A stretch of DNA of 64,000 nucleotides from Tabrizicola_A sp965284335 (GTDB taxonomy: Bacteria > Pseudomonadota > Alphaproteobacteria > Rhodobacterales > Rhodobacteraceae). Positions within the stretch are counted from its first letter, which is position 1, and each line of letters starts with the position of its first letter. Below, one piece after another: positions 1 through 7,373 of this stretch. The stretch lies in the NCBI RefSeq assembly GCF_965284335.1, contig NZ_OZ260076.1; one strand, 5' to 3'. Under the pieces are notes generated by a model. The model was not told the origin of the DNA and searched no databases. It saw nothing but the letters and a program-made list of their open reading frames with translations. Made by a program: the position numbers and the translations under genes.

Positions 1-270
1 TTGGCCCGCCATCCAGTACCTGTCATGCTGTTGGCGAGGCTTGCCGTGGATGAAACCTGTCACGGCCGTGGCTTGGGAGCTGCGCTTCTCAAAGATGCCA
101 TCCTGCGTTCGCTGCAGGTTGCGGACATCGTTGGAATCCGTGCTCTGCTTGTTCACGCAAAAGATGATGCTGCGCGACAGTGGTACGAGCGCTTTGGGTT
201 CGAGCCGAGTCCAACCGACCCGCTGCATTTGTTCGTGCTGATCAAGGATCTGCGTGCGCTGGTTGGGTAA
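1..270 (+). CDS. GNAT-family acetyltransferase toxin, C-terminal part (cut by window edge)
   Basis: The 89 residues are the second half of a GNAT fold. The acetyl-CoA loop is visible as GRGLGAALL near residue 23, followed by the family-typical RWYERFGFEP-like segment (here RQWYERFGFE) near residue 60. This matches the TacT/AtaT type of toxin that acetylates aminoacyl-tRNA and is normally encoded after a DUF1778 antitoxin. The first half and any antitoxin lie outside the window, so the first codon here is probably internal. Two further GNAT toxins occur at 19272-19817 and 39229-39738. Confidence 0.75.
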   Translation: MARHPVPVMLLARLAVDETCHGRGLGAALLKDAILRSLQVADIVGIRALLVHAKDDAARQWYERFGFEPSPTDPLHLFVLIKDLRALVG

Positions 271-290
271 CGCTCGCGTCTCGCGGCCTC

Positions 291-342
291 TTATTAAAGG
301 TTAAGGCTCCAACCTTTAATAGCGCGGCAGGCTTATTAAAGG
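291..342. repeat. 52-bp triple-motif element, copy 1
   Basis: It contains TTATTAAAGG at 291-300, its inverse AACCTTTAAT at 311-320, and TTATTAAAGG again at 333-342. A second element with the same motif order and identical spacing (20 and 22 bases between starts) lies at 745-796, on the other side of the small gene at 365-646. Such spacing suggests binding sites for one protein. Confidence 0.7.
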
Positions 343-364
343 CACGTTGGTATCGGCGCCCGGG

Positions 365-646
365 TCACGGATCGTTCTCTCGGCTGGAATCTGTCGAGCG
401 ATCGCGTTCGATATCCGCCAAGGGAGCAGATGCAAGAAGCGCCTTGAAGCTTTTGGCGGGCGAGGGTGTGATGTGTTTGCGCAAGACTGCGCGGGTGGCT
501 TCGTGCCGCGATGGGTCGCGCAGCGCGCTTGCGATCCCACGCACCAAGTCGGCATCTTCTTTGCGCACCTTGACCTCCACCCGGATAAAGCCGAGCGCCG
601 CTAGGCGCTTGCGCCATTGTGTCGTGTTGGATTGGCTCGTCATCAT
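365..646 (-). CDS. small antitoxin-like DNA-binding protein
   Basis: The protein has 93 residues. The segment WRKRLAALGFIRVEVKVRK followed by a helical stretch resembles small MazE-like or CopG-like antitoxins (DUF3018-like), but I cannot place it firmly. The start at 646 has a GGAGGG ribosome-binding site about six bases upstream; a second ATG follows directly. It lies alone between two identical-architecture repeats (291-342 and 745-796) and is surrounded by TA genes. A role as an orphan antitoxin or as the protein binding those repeats is inference. No toxin partner is visible next to it. Confidence 0.5.
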   Translation of the reverse strand: MMTSQSNTTQWRKRLAALGFIRVEVKVRKEDADLVRGIASALRDPSRHEATRAVLRKHITPSPAKSFKALLASAPLADIERDRSTDSSRENDP

Positions 647-744
647 GACGCCCTCCGTTTTGACCGTTTTCTACGAAAACTGCACGGTTGCGCAAGCGGT
701 GGATGTCGCTCAGGATTGGTTGCGGGGTGTGATCACCGTCGCTC

Positions 745-796
745 TTATTAAAGCTTAGCGCCATAACCTTTAATTGCGCATTGGGCTTATTAAAGG
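745..796. repeat. 52-bp triple-motif element, copy 2
   Basis: TTATTAAAGC at 745-754, AACCTTTAAT at 765-774 and TTATTAAAGG at 787-796 repeat the layout of copy 1 exactly. It lies about 100 bases upstream of the minus-strand gene 365-646 and just upstream of the promoter of the AbrB/Doc pair, so it could act as a shared operator. Confidence 0.7.
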
Positions 797-814
797 ATGG
801 TGTGGCGCGTCTGC

Positions 815-843
815 TTGACCTGACTGGTGCCAGGGTGTATATA
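815..843 (+). promoter_or_regulatory. probable promoter of the AbrB/Doc module
   Basis: A -35 like TTGACC (815-820) and a -10 like TATATA (838-843) are separated by 17 bases, 25 bases before the start codon chosen for the antitoxin. Confidence 0.5.
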
Positions 844-868
844 CTGACGTATGCTCATGGAGGCCGTG

Positions 869-1093
869 ATGTTCGAAACCCGCATTCGTAAAGTTGGCAA
901 TTCAGCTGTGGTTACCCTGTCGGCTGACATGCTGGCAGCGCTCGATGCACGTGAGGGCGATACCGTCTACTTGGTGCGCGGCGATGATGGCAGCTTGAAG
1001 ATCACGCCGCACAATCCGGAGCTGGCGGCTGCACTTGCGGCTGCGCAGGTCGTGATGGATGACAATCGCGACATGTTGCAGGCCCTTGCGTGA
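869..1093 (+). CDS. AbrB/MazE-family antitoxin of a Doc module
   Basis: A swapped-hairpin AbrB/MazE DNA-binding domain is seen at the start (RIRKVGNSAVVTLSADML, then a GDTVYLVRGDDGSLKITP strand), followed by a C-terminal tail that would wrap the toxin. The ATG at 869 is chosen because GGAGG lies five bases upstream; ATGs at 851 and 857 lack such a site. Its stop overlaps the GTG start of the Fic/Doc gene, the usual coupling of antitoxin and toxin. It should neutralise Doc and repress its own promoter. Confidence 0.88.
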   Translation: MFETRIRKVGNSAVVTLSADMLAALDAREGDTVYLVRGDDGSLKITPHNPELAAALAAAQVVMDDNRDMLQALA

Positions 1094-1485
1094 GCGAGCT
1101 GGTCTGGGTGCCGCTGCAGGCCATTCTCATCATCCATGACCGTCAGATAGCGCGGCATGGCGGCGCGGCTGGCATGAGGGACATCGAGCTTCTCGAGGCG
1201 GCGGTGGAGCGGCCGCGCAACAAAAGCGCCTATGGTTCACCGAGCCTGGAGGAGCTTGCTGCCGCCTACGCCTTCGGCATTGCCAAGGCACATGCGTTCG
1301 TTGATGGCAACAAGCGCACGGCGTTTGTGACGGCTGCGACGTTTCTGCGCCTGAACGGCTTTGAGGTGCGCCCAGACCCGCTCGACGGCGTCAGAGCAAT
1401 GGAAGACCTCGCCTCTGGCATCATGTCGGAAGAGGCGTTCGCAGCTTGGCTTGCAGGGCTGAAGGTCGAGATTAGTGGCCACTGA
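1090..1485 (+). CDS. doc: Fic/Doc-family toxin (death on curing)
   Basis: The protein has 131 residues and carries the Fic/Doc active site HAFVDGNKR near residue 72, with the catalytic His and the anion-binding GNKR loop intact. Doc kinases phosphorylate elongation factor EF-Tu and stop translation. The N-terminal segment (VPLQAILIIHDRQIARHGG, then DIELLEAAVERP) is typical of the short Doc form. It starts at a GTG that overlaps the antitoxin stop. Nothing suggests decay, so the module is probably active. Confidence 0.92.
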   Translation: MSELVWVPLQAILIIHDRQIARHGGAAGMRDIELLEAAVERPRNKSAYGSPSLEELAAAYAFGIAKAHAFVDGNKRTAFVTAATFLRLNGFEVRPDPLDGVRAMEDLASGIMSEEAFAAWLAGLKVEISGH

Positions 1486-1575
1486 GGATCGTCCGCCTGA
1501 GCCGAGGGCGTAGTTAAGCTTGTGTATGGATGGCCGGAGGTATATCTCGACGGTACAAAAAAGAGGTATGGCAAG

Positions 1576-1830
1576 ATGACGGTTGCAGCAAAGCGAAAGA
1601 CCTCACTCAGCCTTGACGCTGCGGCGTTGGAGAGCGCGCGAGAACTGAATATCAACGTATCCGCTGTTGCGGACGCTGCGCTTGCGAAAGCGATCGCTGA
1701 TGCTCGGCGCGAGCAGTGGCTGAGCGAAAACGCCGATGCCTTCGCGTCACAAGCCGAATGGCATTCCCGTCATGGTCATCCGCTTGCAGAAATCATGGTG
1801 GCACCGGGAGCGGCTACTTGGAAAGCCTGA
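1576..1830 (+). CDS. ccdA: CcdA-like antitoxin
   Basis: The 84-residue protein has a short ribbon-helix-helix N-terminus (KTSLSLDAAALESARELNINVSAVADAAL) and the CcdA tail with WLSENADAFASQAEWHSRHGHPLAE, which binds the toxin. AGAGG lies nine bases before the ATG at 1576. A second, diverged ccdAB pair lies at 46383-46912. Confidence 0.88.
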   Translation: MTVAAKRKTSLSLDAAALESARELNINVSAVADAALAKAIADARREQWLSENADAFASQAEWHSRHGHPLAEIMVAPGAATWKA

Positions 1831-2108
1831 GCCGATATGCCGTTGCAGAACACAACGGCATTTTCATGGTGGTCGTCGAGAGTGACCTTCTGCCGCCAGA
1901 CCCGGGCGTGGTCGTTATCCCGCTGCTTTCCGACTATCCGGCGGTCAAACATCTGAACCCGGAAATCGTTCATGACGGTCGGCGCTTGGTGATGGCTACC
2001 AGATTGATCGCGTCGGTGCGCCGTGGCAGCTTGCGCGAGGTCGGTAATGTTGCAGATCAAGGGGATAGGATCACCCGCGCGATCGATGTGTTAATGGCAG
2101 GAGTGTGA
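1827..2108 (+). CDS. ccdB: CcdB-like gyrase toxin with non-canonical start
   Basis: The reading frame SRYAVAEHNGIFMVVVESDLL, then VVVIPLL and the ending ITRAIDVLMAGV, follows the CcdB fold whose C-terminus poisons DNA gyrase. No ATG or GTG lies where homologues begin. The antitoxin stop is embedded in CTGA (1827-1830), where the family usually has an overlapping ATGA, so the start is either a CTG at 1827 or a TTG at 1818. The toxin may be poorly expressed. Length (about 93 residues) is slightly below the usual 101. Confidence 0.7.
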   Translation: MSRYAVAEHNGIFMVVVESDLLPPDPGVVVIPLLSDYPAVKHLNPEIVHDGRRLVMATRLIASVRRGSLREVGNVADQGDRITRAIDVLMAGV

Positions 2109-2636
2109 GGCGACGGTTAGGTTTTCGCCTGTCAACCCCTTTCGTGCAAGCGAGACAATTTTTGGTGAGACACCGGATGGGATTTCCTTTTTCCTCGGGG
2201 GGTGTAGTTTGGCCCCAAGGTCGCACGGGCTGTGAGCGGCGGAAGGGTGATCGTGAGGCGAAGGCGTTGATCGATCTGTTTCGTTGGCCGAAGGCGCAAG
2301 TTGAGCGACCAGATGAGCTTCGGCGCCCAACCCGTTGATTTTACGGGTCCTTCTGGGCCCGAATGTATTCGGGGGGGCGAGGCCCGGAACTTCGCTAGCG
2401 ACAGGGCGATTTTTTTGGGAGTCCACCCCGGTCGGAGTCCACCCAAAAGCGCCTGAAATAATCGTAAAATCAAACATCTAGCTGGAATCCGCAGGTGGAT
2501 ACCTGGTGGACCCCAGGGTCCAGTTGGAATCCACCACCGGGGTCCACTTGCGGAATCCACCCGGACCCCGCACCGGAAGCCAGCACGCCGCCCGTCGATG
2601 GGCGCGCGCGCCAATCTATCGAACAGGATCACCCTC
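2109..2636. other. 528-base gap with GG-N-TCCACC repeat cluster
   Basis: I see no credible gene here. From 2418 to 2562 the half-site GGAGTCCACC or GGAATCCACC recurs: plus-strand copies at 2418, 2434, 2484 (degenerate), 2525, 2539 (GGGGTCCAC) and 2552, and inverted copies GGTGGATACC at 2494 and TGGTGGACCCC at 2504. The cluster ends about 75 bases before the DNA methylase. It may hold operators for the prophage left arm or be near the attachment site, which I could not identify. Confidence 0.5.
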
Positions 2637-3905
2637 ATGACCCTCGCCTTCGCCCCAGAGCGGATCGAGCAATGGCCGCTTGCGCGCCTGCAGCCTTATG
2701 CGAAGAACGCGAAGCTGCACGGGGACGGGCAGGTCGCGAAGATCGTGGCCAGCATGGCCGAGTTCGGCTGGACTGTGCCCTGCCTTGTGGCTGAGGATGG
2801 TGAGTTGATCGCAGGCCATGGGCGGGTGCTGGCTGCGACGCAGCTGGGGCTGACTGAAGCGCCGGTGATCGTGCTGGGTCATCTGACCGAGGCACAGCGC
2901 CGGGCCTATCGTTTGGCTGATAACAAACTGACCGAACTCGGCACCTGGGATGAGGCTCTGCTGTCGGCAGAACTGCAGGACCTGCTGGCGGAGGATTACG
3001 ATCTGTCGCTGATCGGGTTCGACGATGGCGAATTGGATGCCTTGCTGTCGGCTGAGCCGGAGGCTGATACCGGCGAGGGCGCAGATCTGGACGAGGTTCC
3101 AGAACCCGCTGAGGATCCGGTCAGTCGCCCGGGCGATCTGTGGCTTCTTGGCGGCCATCGACTGCTCTGCGGGGACGCAACGGTGACCACCGATGTCGAA
3201 CGCGTGCTTGACGGTGCGCGGGCCAACATCACCTTTTGCGATCCGCCCTACAACGTCGATTACGCCGGTGGCGTCGGCGGCGAAAAAGCTGGCAAGGGAC
3301 GCAGAATCAAGAATGACGACCTTGGCGACGGGTTTGGGCAGTTCCTGTACGACGCCTGCGTGCTGATCAACCTCTACACAGATGGCGCGGTCTATATCTG
3401 CATGTCCTCGTCTGAGCTGCATACGCTACAAGCGGCCTTCAAGGAAGCGGGCGGACACTGGTCGACCTTCGTGATCTGGGCCAAGGACCGCTTCACGCTG
3501 GGGCGGTCTGATTATCAGCGGCAGTATGAGCCAATCCTCTATGGCTGGCCGGAACGCGCGAAGCGCCATTGGTGCGGGGATCGCGACCAGGGAGATGTCT
3601 GGCAAATCCCGCGGCCACATAAGAACGACCTGCACCCGACCATGAAACCCGTGGCCTTGGTCGAGCGGGTGCTGCGCAATTCCAGCCAGCGCGGTGACCT
3701 GGTGCTGGATCCCTTCGGCGGCAGCGGCACCACGCTGATTGCGGCGGAGGTGTGCGGGCGGCGCGCTGCGCTCCTGGAACTCGACCCGAAATATGTCGAT
3801 GTGATCGTTCAGCGCTGGCAGGCGTTCACTGGGCGTGAAGCGGTGCTTACCGAGACTGGGCGTAGTTTTGCCGAAGAGGCGATATTGCGAAAGGCCAGTC
3901 CATGA
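2637..3905 (+). CDS. ParB-like nuclease domain / DNA methyltransferase
   Basis: The 422-residue protein begins with a ParB/sulfiredoxin-like domain (about residues 10-110, including the GELIAGHGRVLAA motif). A beta-class DNA methyltransferase follows: catalytic DPPYN near residue 202 and the S-adenosylmethionine site DPFGGSGTT near residue 358. This order marks N4-cytosine or N6-adenine methylation. Such fusions are common in Rhodobacteraceae prophages and probably protect or mark phage DNA. The ATG at 2637 is where homology begins. The stop overlaps the next gene in ATGA. Confidence 0.9.
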   Translation: MTLAFAPERIEQWPLARLQPYAKNAKLHGDGQVAKIVASMAEFGWTVPCLVAEDGELIAGHGRVLAATQLGLTEAPVIVLGHLTEAQRRAYRLADNKLTELGTWDEALLSAELQDLLAEDYDLSLIGFDDGELDALLSAEPEADTGEGADLDEVPEPAEDPVSRPGDLWLLGGHRLLCGDATVTTDVERVLDGARANITFCDPPYNVDYAGGVGGEKAGKGRRIKNDDLGDGFGQFLYDACVLINLYTDGAVYICMSSSELHTLQAAFKEAGGHWSTFVIWAKDRFTLGRSDYQRQYEPILYGWPERAKRHWCGDRDQGDVWQIPRPHKNDLHPTMKPVALVERVLRNSSQRGDLVLDPFGGSGTTLIAAEVCGRRAALLELDPKYVDVIVQRWQAFTGREAVLTETGRSFAEEAILRKASP

Positions 3906-4168
3906 CCCAGTCGCGTGCCATGTCGCTTATCGAGGCTGCGACGAATGTCGTCGTGGGCTACGTCCTGGCAATCGCCACGCAGATCGTCGTGTTCCCGTGG
4001 TTCGGGATCGAGGCCGCGTTGGTGGACCATCTGGCGATCGGTCTCGCCTTCATCGGCGTCTCCTTAGTGCGTGGGTATCTGCTGCGGCGGCTCTTCGAGT
4101 GGATCAGGGTTGCCAGTCACTCCGGCGACCGTGCCGGACATGAAGAACCTGAACTGCATCGTCGATGA
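3902..4168 (+). CDS. DUF7220-family small membrane protein
   Basis: Two hydrophobic helices (about residues 16-36 and 44-60) and the start MTQSRAMSLIEAATNVVVGY identify the phage-associated DUF7220 family, of unknown function. It is translationally coupled to the methylase. The family body ends near LLRRLFEW; the last ~22 residues run through the 3' end of the convergent toxin gene at 4104 and look like sequence acquired when the TA module joined the gene end. Confidence 0.75.
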   Translation: MTQSRAMSLIEAATNVVVGYVLAIATQIVVFPWFGIEAALVDHLAIGLAFIGVSLVRGYLLRRLFEWIRVASHSGDRAGHEEPELHRR

Positions 4169-4415
4169 CGGCATAGTAGATCCGCCAGCGCGTCGCCTTT
4201 CCATAAAGCGCCCGGCGGATCGGCAGATCAAAGTCGCGCGATTCCGGGGCGATTGGATACGCTTCCGGCATCGCGCCAAGCGCGAGGATCGTGTCGCGGA
4301 TGCCTGCCAGCCATTCATCCGCCGCGCTTGGGTTGCGTTCCCGCAGGTAGGTCCATGACGCTGTCAGATCATCCGCCGCGTTCGGCGTGATGATCACGGG
4401 TAAAGAGGAGGTCAT
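4104..4415 (-). CDS. parE: RelE/ParE-family toxin
   Basis: The 103-residue protein shows the ParE pattern: an N-terminal strand (VIITPNAADDLTASWTYLRERN), a paired-helix hairpin, the central RIYYAVIDDAVQVLHVRHGRR strand set with the conserved basic end. ParE toxins target gyrase; RelE toxins cut mRNA; sequence alone does not decide. It starts in an ATGA overlap with the antitoxin stop and ends antisense inside the DUF7220 gene. Confidence 0.88.
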   Translation of the reverse strand: MTSSLPVIITPNAADDLTASWTYLRERNPSAADEWLAGIRDTILALGAMPEAYPIAPESRDFDLPIRRALYGKATRWRIYYAVIDDAVQVLHVRHGRRSDWQP

Positions 4416-4687
4416 TTCGTCTGGGCGAGGCCGTCGAAGAATTGGCTTGCCTCGGTACCCTCGTTGGCTCGGGCCTGCGTCATGCCCTTGCGGATCCCCG
4501 CGACCGTTTCGGCATAGTCGAGCTGGTCCTGCATCTCCTGCCAGGCAGCGGCATCCATCACGACGACGGAAGGTTTGCCGTTTACTGTCAGGATCTGCGG
4601 CCGGCCGGTCTCCTTGATCTGAGCGATCATGCGGGCGGTGTCTCGCTTGAACTCGGTCAGCGGGCTGATGTCTTTGGTGATGTTCAT
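4412..4687 (-). CDS. Phd/YefM-family antitoxin
   Basis: The 91-residue protein starts MNITKDISPLTEFKRDTARMIAQIKETGRP and contains the Phd/YefM core ILTVNGKPSVVVMDAAAWQEMQ. Its C-terminal helix region would block the ParE partner encoded immediately downstream with a four-base overlap. Phd/YefM proteins also repress their operon. Confidence 0.9.
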   Translation of the reverse strand: MNITKDISPLTEFKRDTARMIAQIKETGRPQILTVNGKPSVVVMDAAAWQEMQDQLDYAETVAGIRKGMTQARANEGTEASQFFDGLAQTK

Positions 4688-4881
4688 GGCTGATCTCCGG
4701 GAGCGCATCGAATTTGATGCGAATATAGCGCCGATTTTGGCGCCGGTCGAGTGGGTGATGGCTGCGCTGCCTGAGGGGCGGCATGTTCGTTCGCCGTTGC
4801 GGTCATACAAGGCTGCGTTTGCGCCGCAGGTGTCGTCGTGCAAAAATGACCATGGGACAGTGCTTCGATTGGAGAGATGAA

Positions 4882-5076
4882 ATGGCCAATGCGCGGAAGA
4901 CGCCAGTCGGTTTGCAACAAGATCGTGATCTGGTCGTAGTTCGCTGGTTGAGGGGTGAAGTCGCCAGGACCTATGACGAGGTGATGGCCTGCCCGGATCG
5001 CGTTGTTCCTGCTGAGACAGTTCGAGAACGCTTGCAGCTGCGCAATCTTGAACGACGCGCCGGCCATGATCACTGA
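4882..5076 (+). CDS. small orphan antitoxin-like protein
   Basis: A GGAGAG site stands six bases before the ATG. The 64-residue product contains VVVRWLRGEVARTYDEVMACPDRVVPAETVRERL, a pattern seen in short RelB/StbD-like antitoxins (WLR-EV--YD-----P). No toxin frame follows: the next gene begins at 5159 and belongs to a separate YefM/YoeB pair. It is likely an antitoxin left without its toxin; function is not proven. Confidence 0.5.
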   Translation: MANARKTPVGLQQDRDLVVVRWLRGEVARTYDEVMACPDRVVPAETVRERLQLRNLERRAGHDH

Positions 5077-5106
5077 GATTACGCGTTGCCCTGTCAGATC
5101 GGTCCC

Positions 5107-5133
5107 TTGCAAACGTACCAAAAGTCGTACATA
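5107..5133 (+). promoter_or_regulatory. probable yefM promoter/operator
   Basis: Two CGTAC boxes (5114-5118 and 5126-5130) stand 12 bases apart, overlapping a -10-like TACATA, about 26 bases before yefM. YefM operators are known to carry GTAC-centred repeats, which supports autoregulation. Confidence 0.4.
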
Positions 5134-5158
5134 TGTGGTGGGCAAACAGGAGGCCACC

Positions 5159-5410
5159 ATGGACGTGATGACATATTCCGATGCCCGCGCGCAGCTGAAG
5201 GGCGTGATGGATCGCGCGATCCACGACAAGCAAGAGGTCGTGGTGACGCGCAAGAAGGGTGAAGCGGTGGTCATCGTGTCGCTCGAGGCGTGGAGTGCGA
5301 TCAACGAAACGCTTCATCTGCTGTCGAACCCGCGCAATGCATCCCGCCTGCGTTCTGCGATTGCCCAGCTTGACGGGGATGGTGGCAAGGAACGTGAGCT
5401 TCTCGAGTGA
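5159..5410 (+). CDS. yefM: YefM antitoxin
   Basis: The 83-residue protein opens MDVMTYSDARAQLKGVMDRAIHDKQ and carries VVVTRKKGEAVVIVSLEAWSAINETLHLL, a clear YefM sequence, followed by the acidic toxin-binding tail. AGGAGG precedes the ATG by five bases. The stop overlaps the GTG of yoeB. YefM both neutralises YoeB and represses the pair. Confidence 0.93.
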   Translation: MDVMTYSDARAQLKGVMDRAIHDKQEVVVTRKKGEAVVIVSLEAWSAINETLHLLSNPRNASRLRSAIAQLDGDGGKERELLE

Positions 5411-5673
5411 AACTCGTCTTTTCGGATGAGGCTTGGGAAGATTATCTTTTCTGGGCCGAGAACAATCCCAAGGTGCGTGACCGCATCAATGAACTGATCA
5501 AGCAATGCAAGCGCACGCCCTTCAAGGGCGTTGGTAAGCCCGAGCCTCTGCGGGGCGATCTCTCTGGCTGGTGGTCGCGGCGCATCTCGCATGAAGACCG
5601 CATGGTCTACCGGGTGAGTGGGGCGGGCGATCACCAAAGCCTGGAAATCGCCCAGCTTCGGTTTCATTACTGA
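5407..5673 (+). CDS. yoeB: YoeB ribosome-dependent mRNA endonuclease toxin
   Basis: The 88-residue protein is a full-length YoeB (Txe/YoeB family). It shows the usual KRTPFKGVGKPEPLRGDLSGWWSRRI core and ends RFHY, the conserved His-Tyr pair essential for cleaving mRNA in the ribosomal A site. No defect is visible, so this pair is probably functional. Confidence 0.95.
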   Translation: MKLVFSDEAWEDYLFWAENNPKVRDRINELIKQCKRTPFKGVGKPEPLRGDLSGWWSRRISHEDRMVYRVSGAGDHQSLEIAQLRFHY

Positions 5674-5701
5674 CGAGGAGCGTGTGATCCCGGCCCGCCG
5701 T

Positions 5702-6175
5702 TTAGGCTGCCCGATACACCCTTCCTCTGCCCTCGACCTTTTCGGAGGTGACCTCGAGGCCGAGCTTTTTCTTCATGATGCCTGACAGGGCGCCCCGAAT
5801 TGAGTGAACTTGCCATGACGTCGCTGCGGCCATTTCGTCGATGGTGGCACCGCCTTCGCGGCGCAGCATGGCGATCAGCGTGTTGAGTTTGGTCTGCCGC
5901 TCGGTTGGTGCAATAGCGGGCGAATGGTCGAGGATCGCGGGCGCCGGCGCGGTTTCGGCTTGTTCGGCATTTATGGTCATGATCCAGCGGACTCCTTGGG
6001 GTTTGGCGATGGGGTAGGGTTGGGACGGCTGTTTCTGGAGGCGGATACTGGCCACAGGCCCCTTGACGATGATCTGACGCTTGGGTGTGGCGGCCTTGAT
6101 CGGGCATAATGCGGTGCCGGAGAGCAGGGTCTGAGACCGCGTCTGCTGCAGATGCAATGGGCGCAGCTCGATCAT
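5702..6175 (-). CDS. DUF3489-domain protein
   Basis: The C-terminal ~75 residues (RQTKLNTLIAMLRREGGATIDEMAAATSWQVHSIRGALSGIMKKK) form the DUF3489 winged-helix-like domain found in Rhodobacteraceae prophages and plasmids. The start at 6175 overlaps the stop of the upstream gene in ATGA and has GGAG eight bases before it, giving 157 residues. An internal ATG at 5980 with GGAGT before it would give a 92-residue form limited to the known domain. Function is unknown; a DNA-binding role is inferred from the domain. Confidence 0.75.
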   Translation of the reverse strand: MIELRPLHLQQTRSQTLLSGTALCPIKAATPKRQIIVKGPVASIRLQKQPSQPYPIAKPQGVRWIMTINAEQAETAPAPAILDHSPAIAPTERQTKLNTLIAMLRREGGATIDEMAAATSWQVHSIRGALSGIMKKKLGLEVTSEKVEGRGRVYRAA

Positions 6176-6573
6176 TCCGCGTTCTCCATTGCGGCCGTCA
6201 CCGCGAAGTGCTGCACCCAGCCCGTGAGGTATGGCAGCCCCGCGGGGATGCCGTCGGAGCGTTCCGTAGCACGGTCGATACGCCAGCCCTGCCAGCGGCG
6301 GATCGCGGCGGCGATGGCGGGCTCGAGTTCGATGTTGCAGCCGGTCATGTTGCCGACGACATCGTCGGCGAAGTGGCGGCCCATGCGACTGTCGAGAAAG
6401 TCGCGGATGCCGATCATCTCGTCCTCGCTGTCGGCGCGGATAGTTTCGGCGATCAGGCGCGAGGCGAGCGTCCAGATCTCCGCGCTGCGGCGGTCGCGCT
6501 CTGGGCAGACAGTGAGGGTGCGGAAGAAGCCGTAATCCTCGTTGCGGCTGGGAAGGCAGGCGTGCGTGGTCAT
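6172..6573 (-). CDS. conserved phage/plasmid hypothetical protein
   Basis: The 133-residue protein begins MTTHACLPSRNEDYGFFRTL and has no motif I recognise. It is mostly helical by composition with several acidic stretches. It is coupled by ATGA to the DUF3489 gene. The same neighbours accompany DUF3489 in other Rhodobacteraceae elements, so it is likely a real early phage gene. Confidence 0.65.
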   Translation of the reverse strand: MTTHACLPSRNEDYGFFRTLTVCPERDRRSAEIWTLASRLIAETIRADSEDEMIGIRDFLDSRMGRHFADDVVGNMTGCNIELEPAIAAAIRRWQGWRIDRATERSDGIPAGLPYLTGWVQHFAVTAAMENAE

Positions 6574-6627
6574 GGCGGGATCCTTCTCGGTGAGGTTGGC
6601 GGAGCGCAGGGCCCCGCACGGTCGCGA

Positions 6628-6975
6628 TCAAGCGGCGCTGGCGGCTTCCAGCGCGGCGATGTGGCGCCGCAGCGTCGCGGCCTCTTCGTGCGCGGCGTCC
6701 GTCCAGAAAGCGGCGCGGGCGTTGCAGGCGGCCGCGAGGCGCTCGGCGTCTTCGCGGGTAAAGCGGTTGACCTTGTGCGCGCGGCCATGGCCCGTGCAGG
6801 TGGCGCGGTGCTTGCGGCCCTCGGGCGTCAGCGTGAAGGCCAGGGGCCCGAAATCGTCGATGACGATCCAGTTATGCGAGGCGATCGTGGCGCAAGCACT
6901 GGGCGCGAGGCGGGCTTCGATCTCGTCTACGGCGGCGCGGAACTCGGCGATCAGGGTGGCGGCGGGGTGGGTCAT
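6628..6975 (-). CDS. conserved hypothetical protein
   Basis: The 115-residue product starts MTHPAATLIAEFRAAVDEIEAR; the central part (IVIDDFGPLAFTLTPEGRKHRATCTGHG) looks like a small beta-rich domain and the C-terminus is a charged helix (DAAHEEAATLRRHIAALEAA). I do not recognise a family. It is the first gene after the palindrome at 7058-7072, which suggests its own promoter. Confidence 0.6.
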   Translation of the reverse strand: MTHPAATLIAEFRAAVDEIEARLAPSACATIASHNWIVIDDFGPLAFTLTPEGRKHRATCTGHGRAHKVNRFTREDAERLAAACNARAAFWTDAAHEEAATLRRHIAALEAASAA

Positions 6976-7057
6976 GGCGGTGGCTCCGTGAGGTGAGTTG
7001 CATCGTTTTGGTGCGATGACCATCGCTCTGGTGCGTTGATTATCGTAGCATAATCAG

Positions 7058-7072
7058 AGCAATAACCTTGCT
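7058..7072. promoter_or_regulatory. operator-like palindrome, copy 1
   Basis: AGCAATAACCTTGCT forms an AGCAA-N5-TTGCT palindrome about 83 bases upstream of the start at 6975. It shares 13 of 15 bases with the palindrome at 8128-8142, which lies at a similar distance before the next minus-strand unit. Confidence 0.6.
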
Positions 7073-7078
7073 ATCTGC

Positions 7079-7363
7079 TCATTCGGAGTGATCGGTCGCG
7101 TCCATCCACACGCCATCCTGCCAGAGGTAGAGATGGGAAAACTCGCAGGTTGGGCGCGGCAGGATGCGGGGCGCGCGGGGCGGGTCGAAGCAGTCCAGCG
7201 CTTCGGCGATGATCTGGCGGATTTCGCGAGCGGCAAGGATGTCCTCGGGCGTCCATGGGGCCAGAGCAGGCAGCATGTGCGACGGATAGCCGTCGAAATG
7301 CACATAGGTGTGGGCCCATTCCTCGGGACCAATTTGGATGGCGATCTGCGCACGCGTGCTCAT
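7079..7363 (-). CDS. conserved phage hypothetical protein
   Basis: The 94-residue protein starts MSTRAQIAIQIGPEEWAHTYVHFDGYPSHMLPAL. This start with STRAQIAI and the HFDGYPS segment recurs in phage proteins of unknown function. It ends in an aromatic, acidic tail. It is part of the minus-strand string of small genes from 8035 down to 7079. Confidence 0.6.
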   Translation of the reverse strand: MSTRAQIAIQIGPEEWAHTYVHFDGYPSHMLPALAPWTPEDILAAREIRQIIAEALDCFDPPRAPRILPRPTCEFSHLYLWQDGVWMDATDHSE

Positions 7364-7373
7364 CGTCGCGCCC

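Noticed and set aside
4690..4881. Coding piece between the Phd/ParE pair and the orphan antitoxin
   Set aside because: An open frame exists (VEWVMAALPEGRHVRSPLRSY) but shows no family match; possibly a fossil, not supportable.
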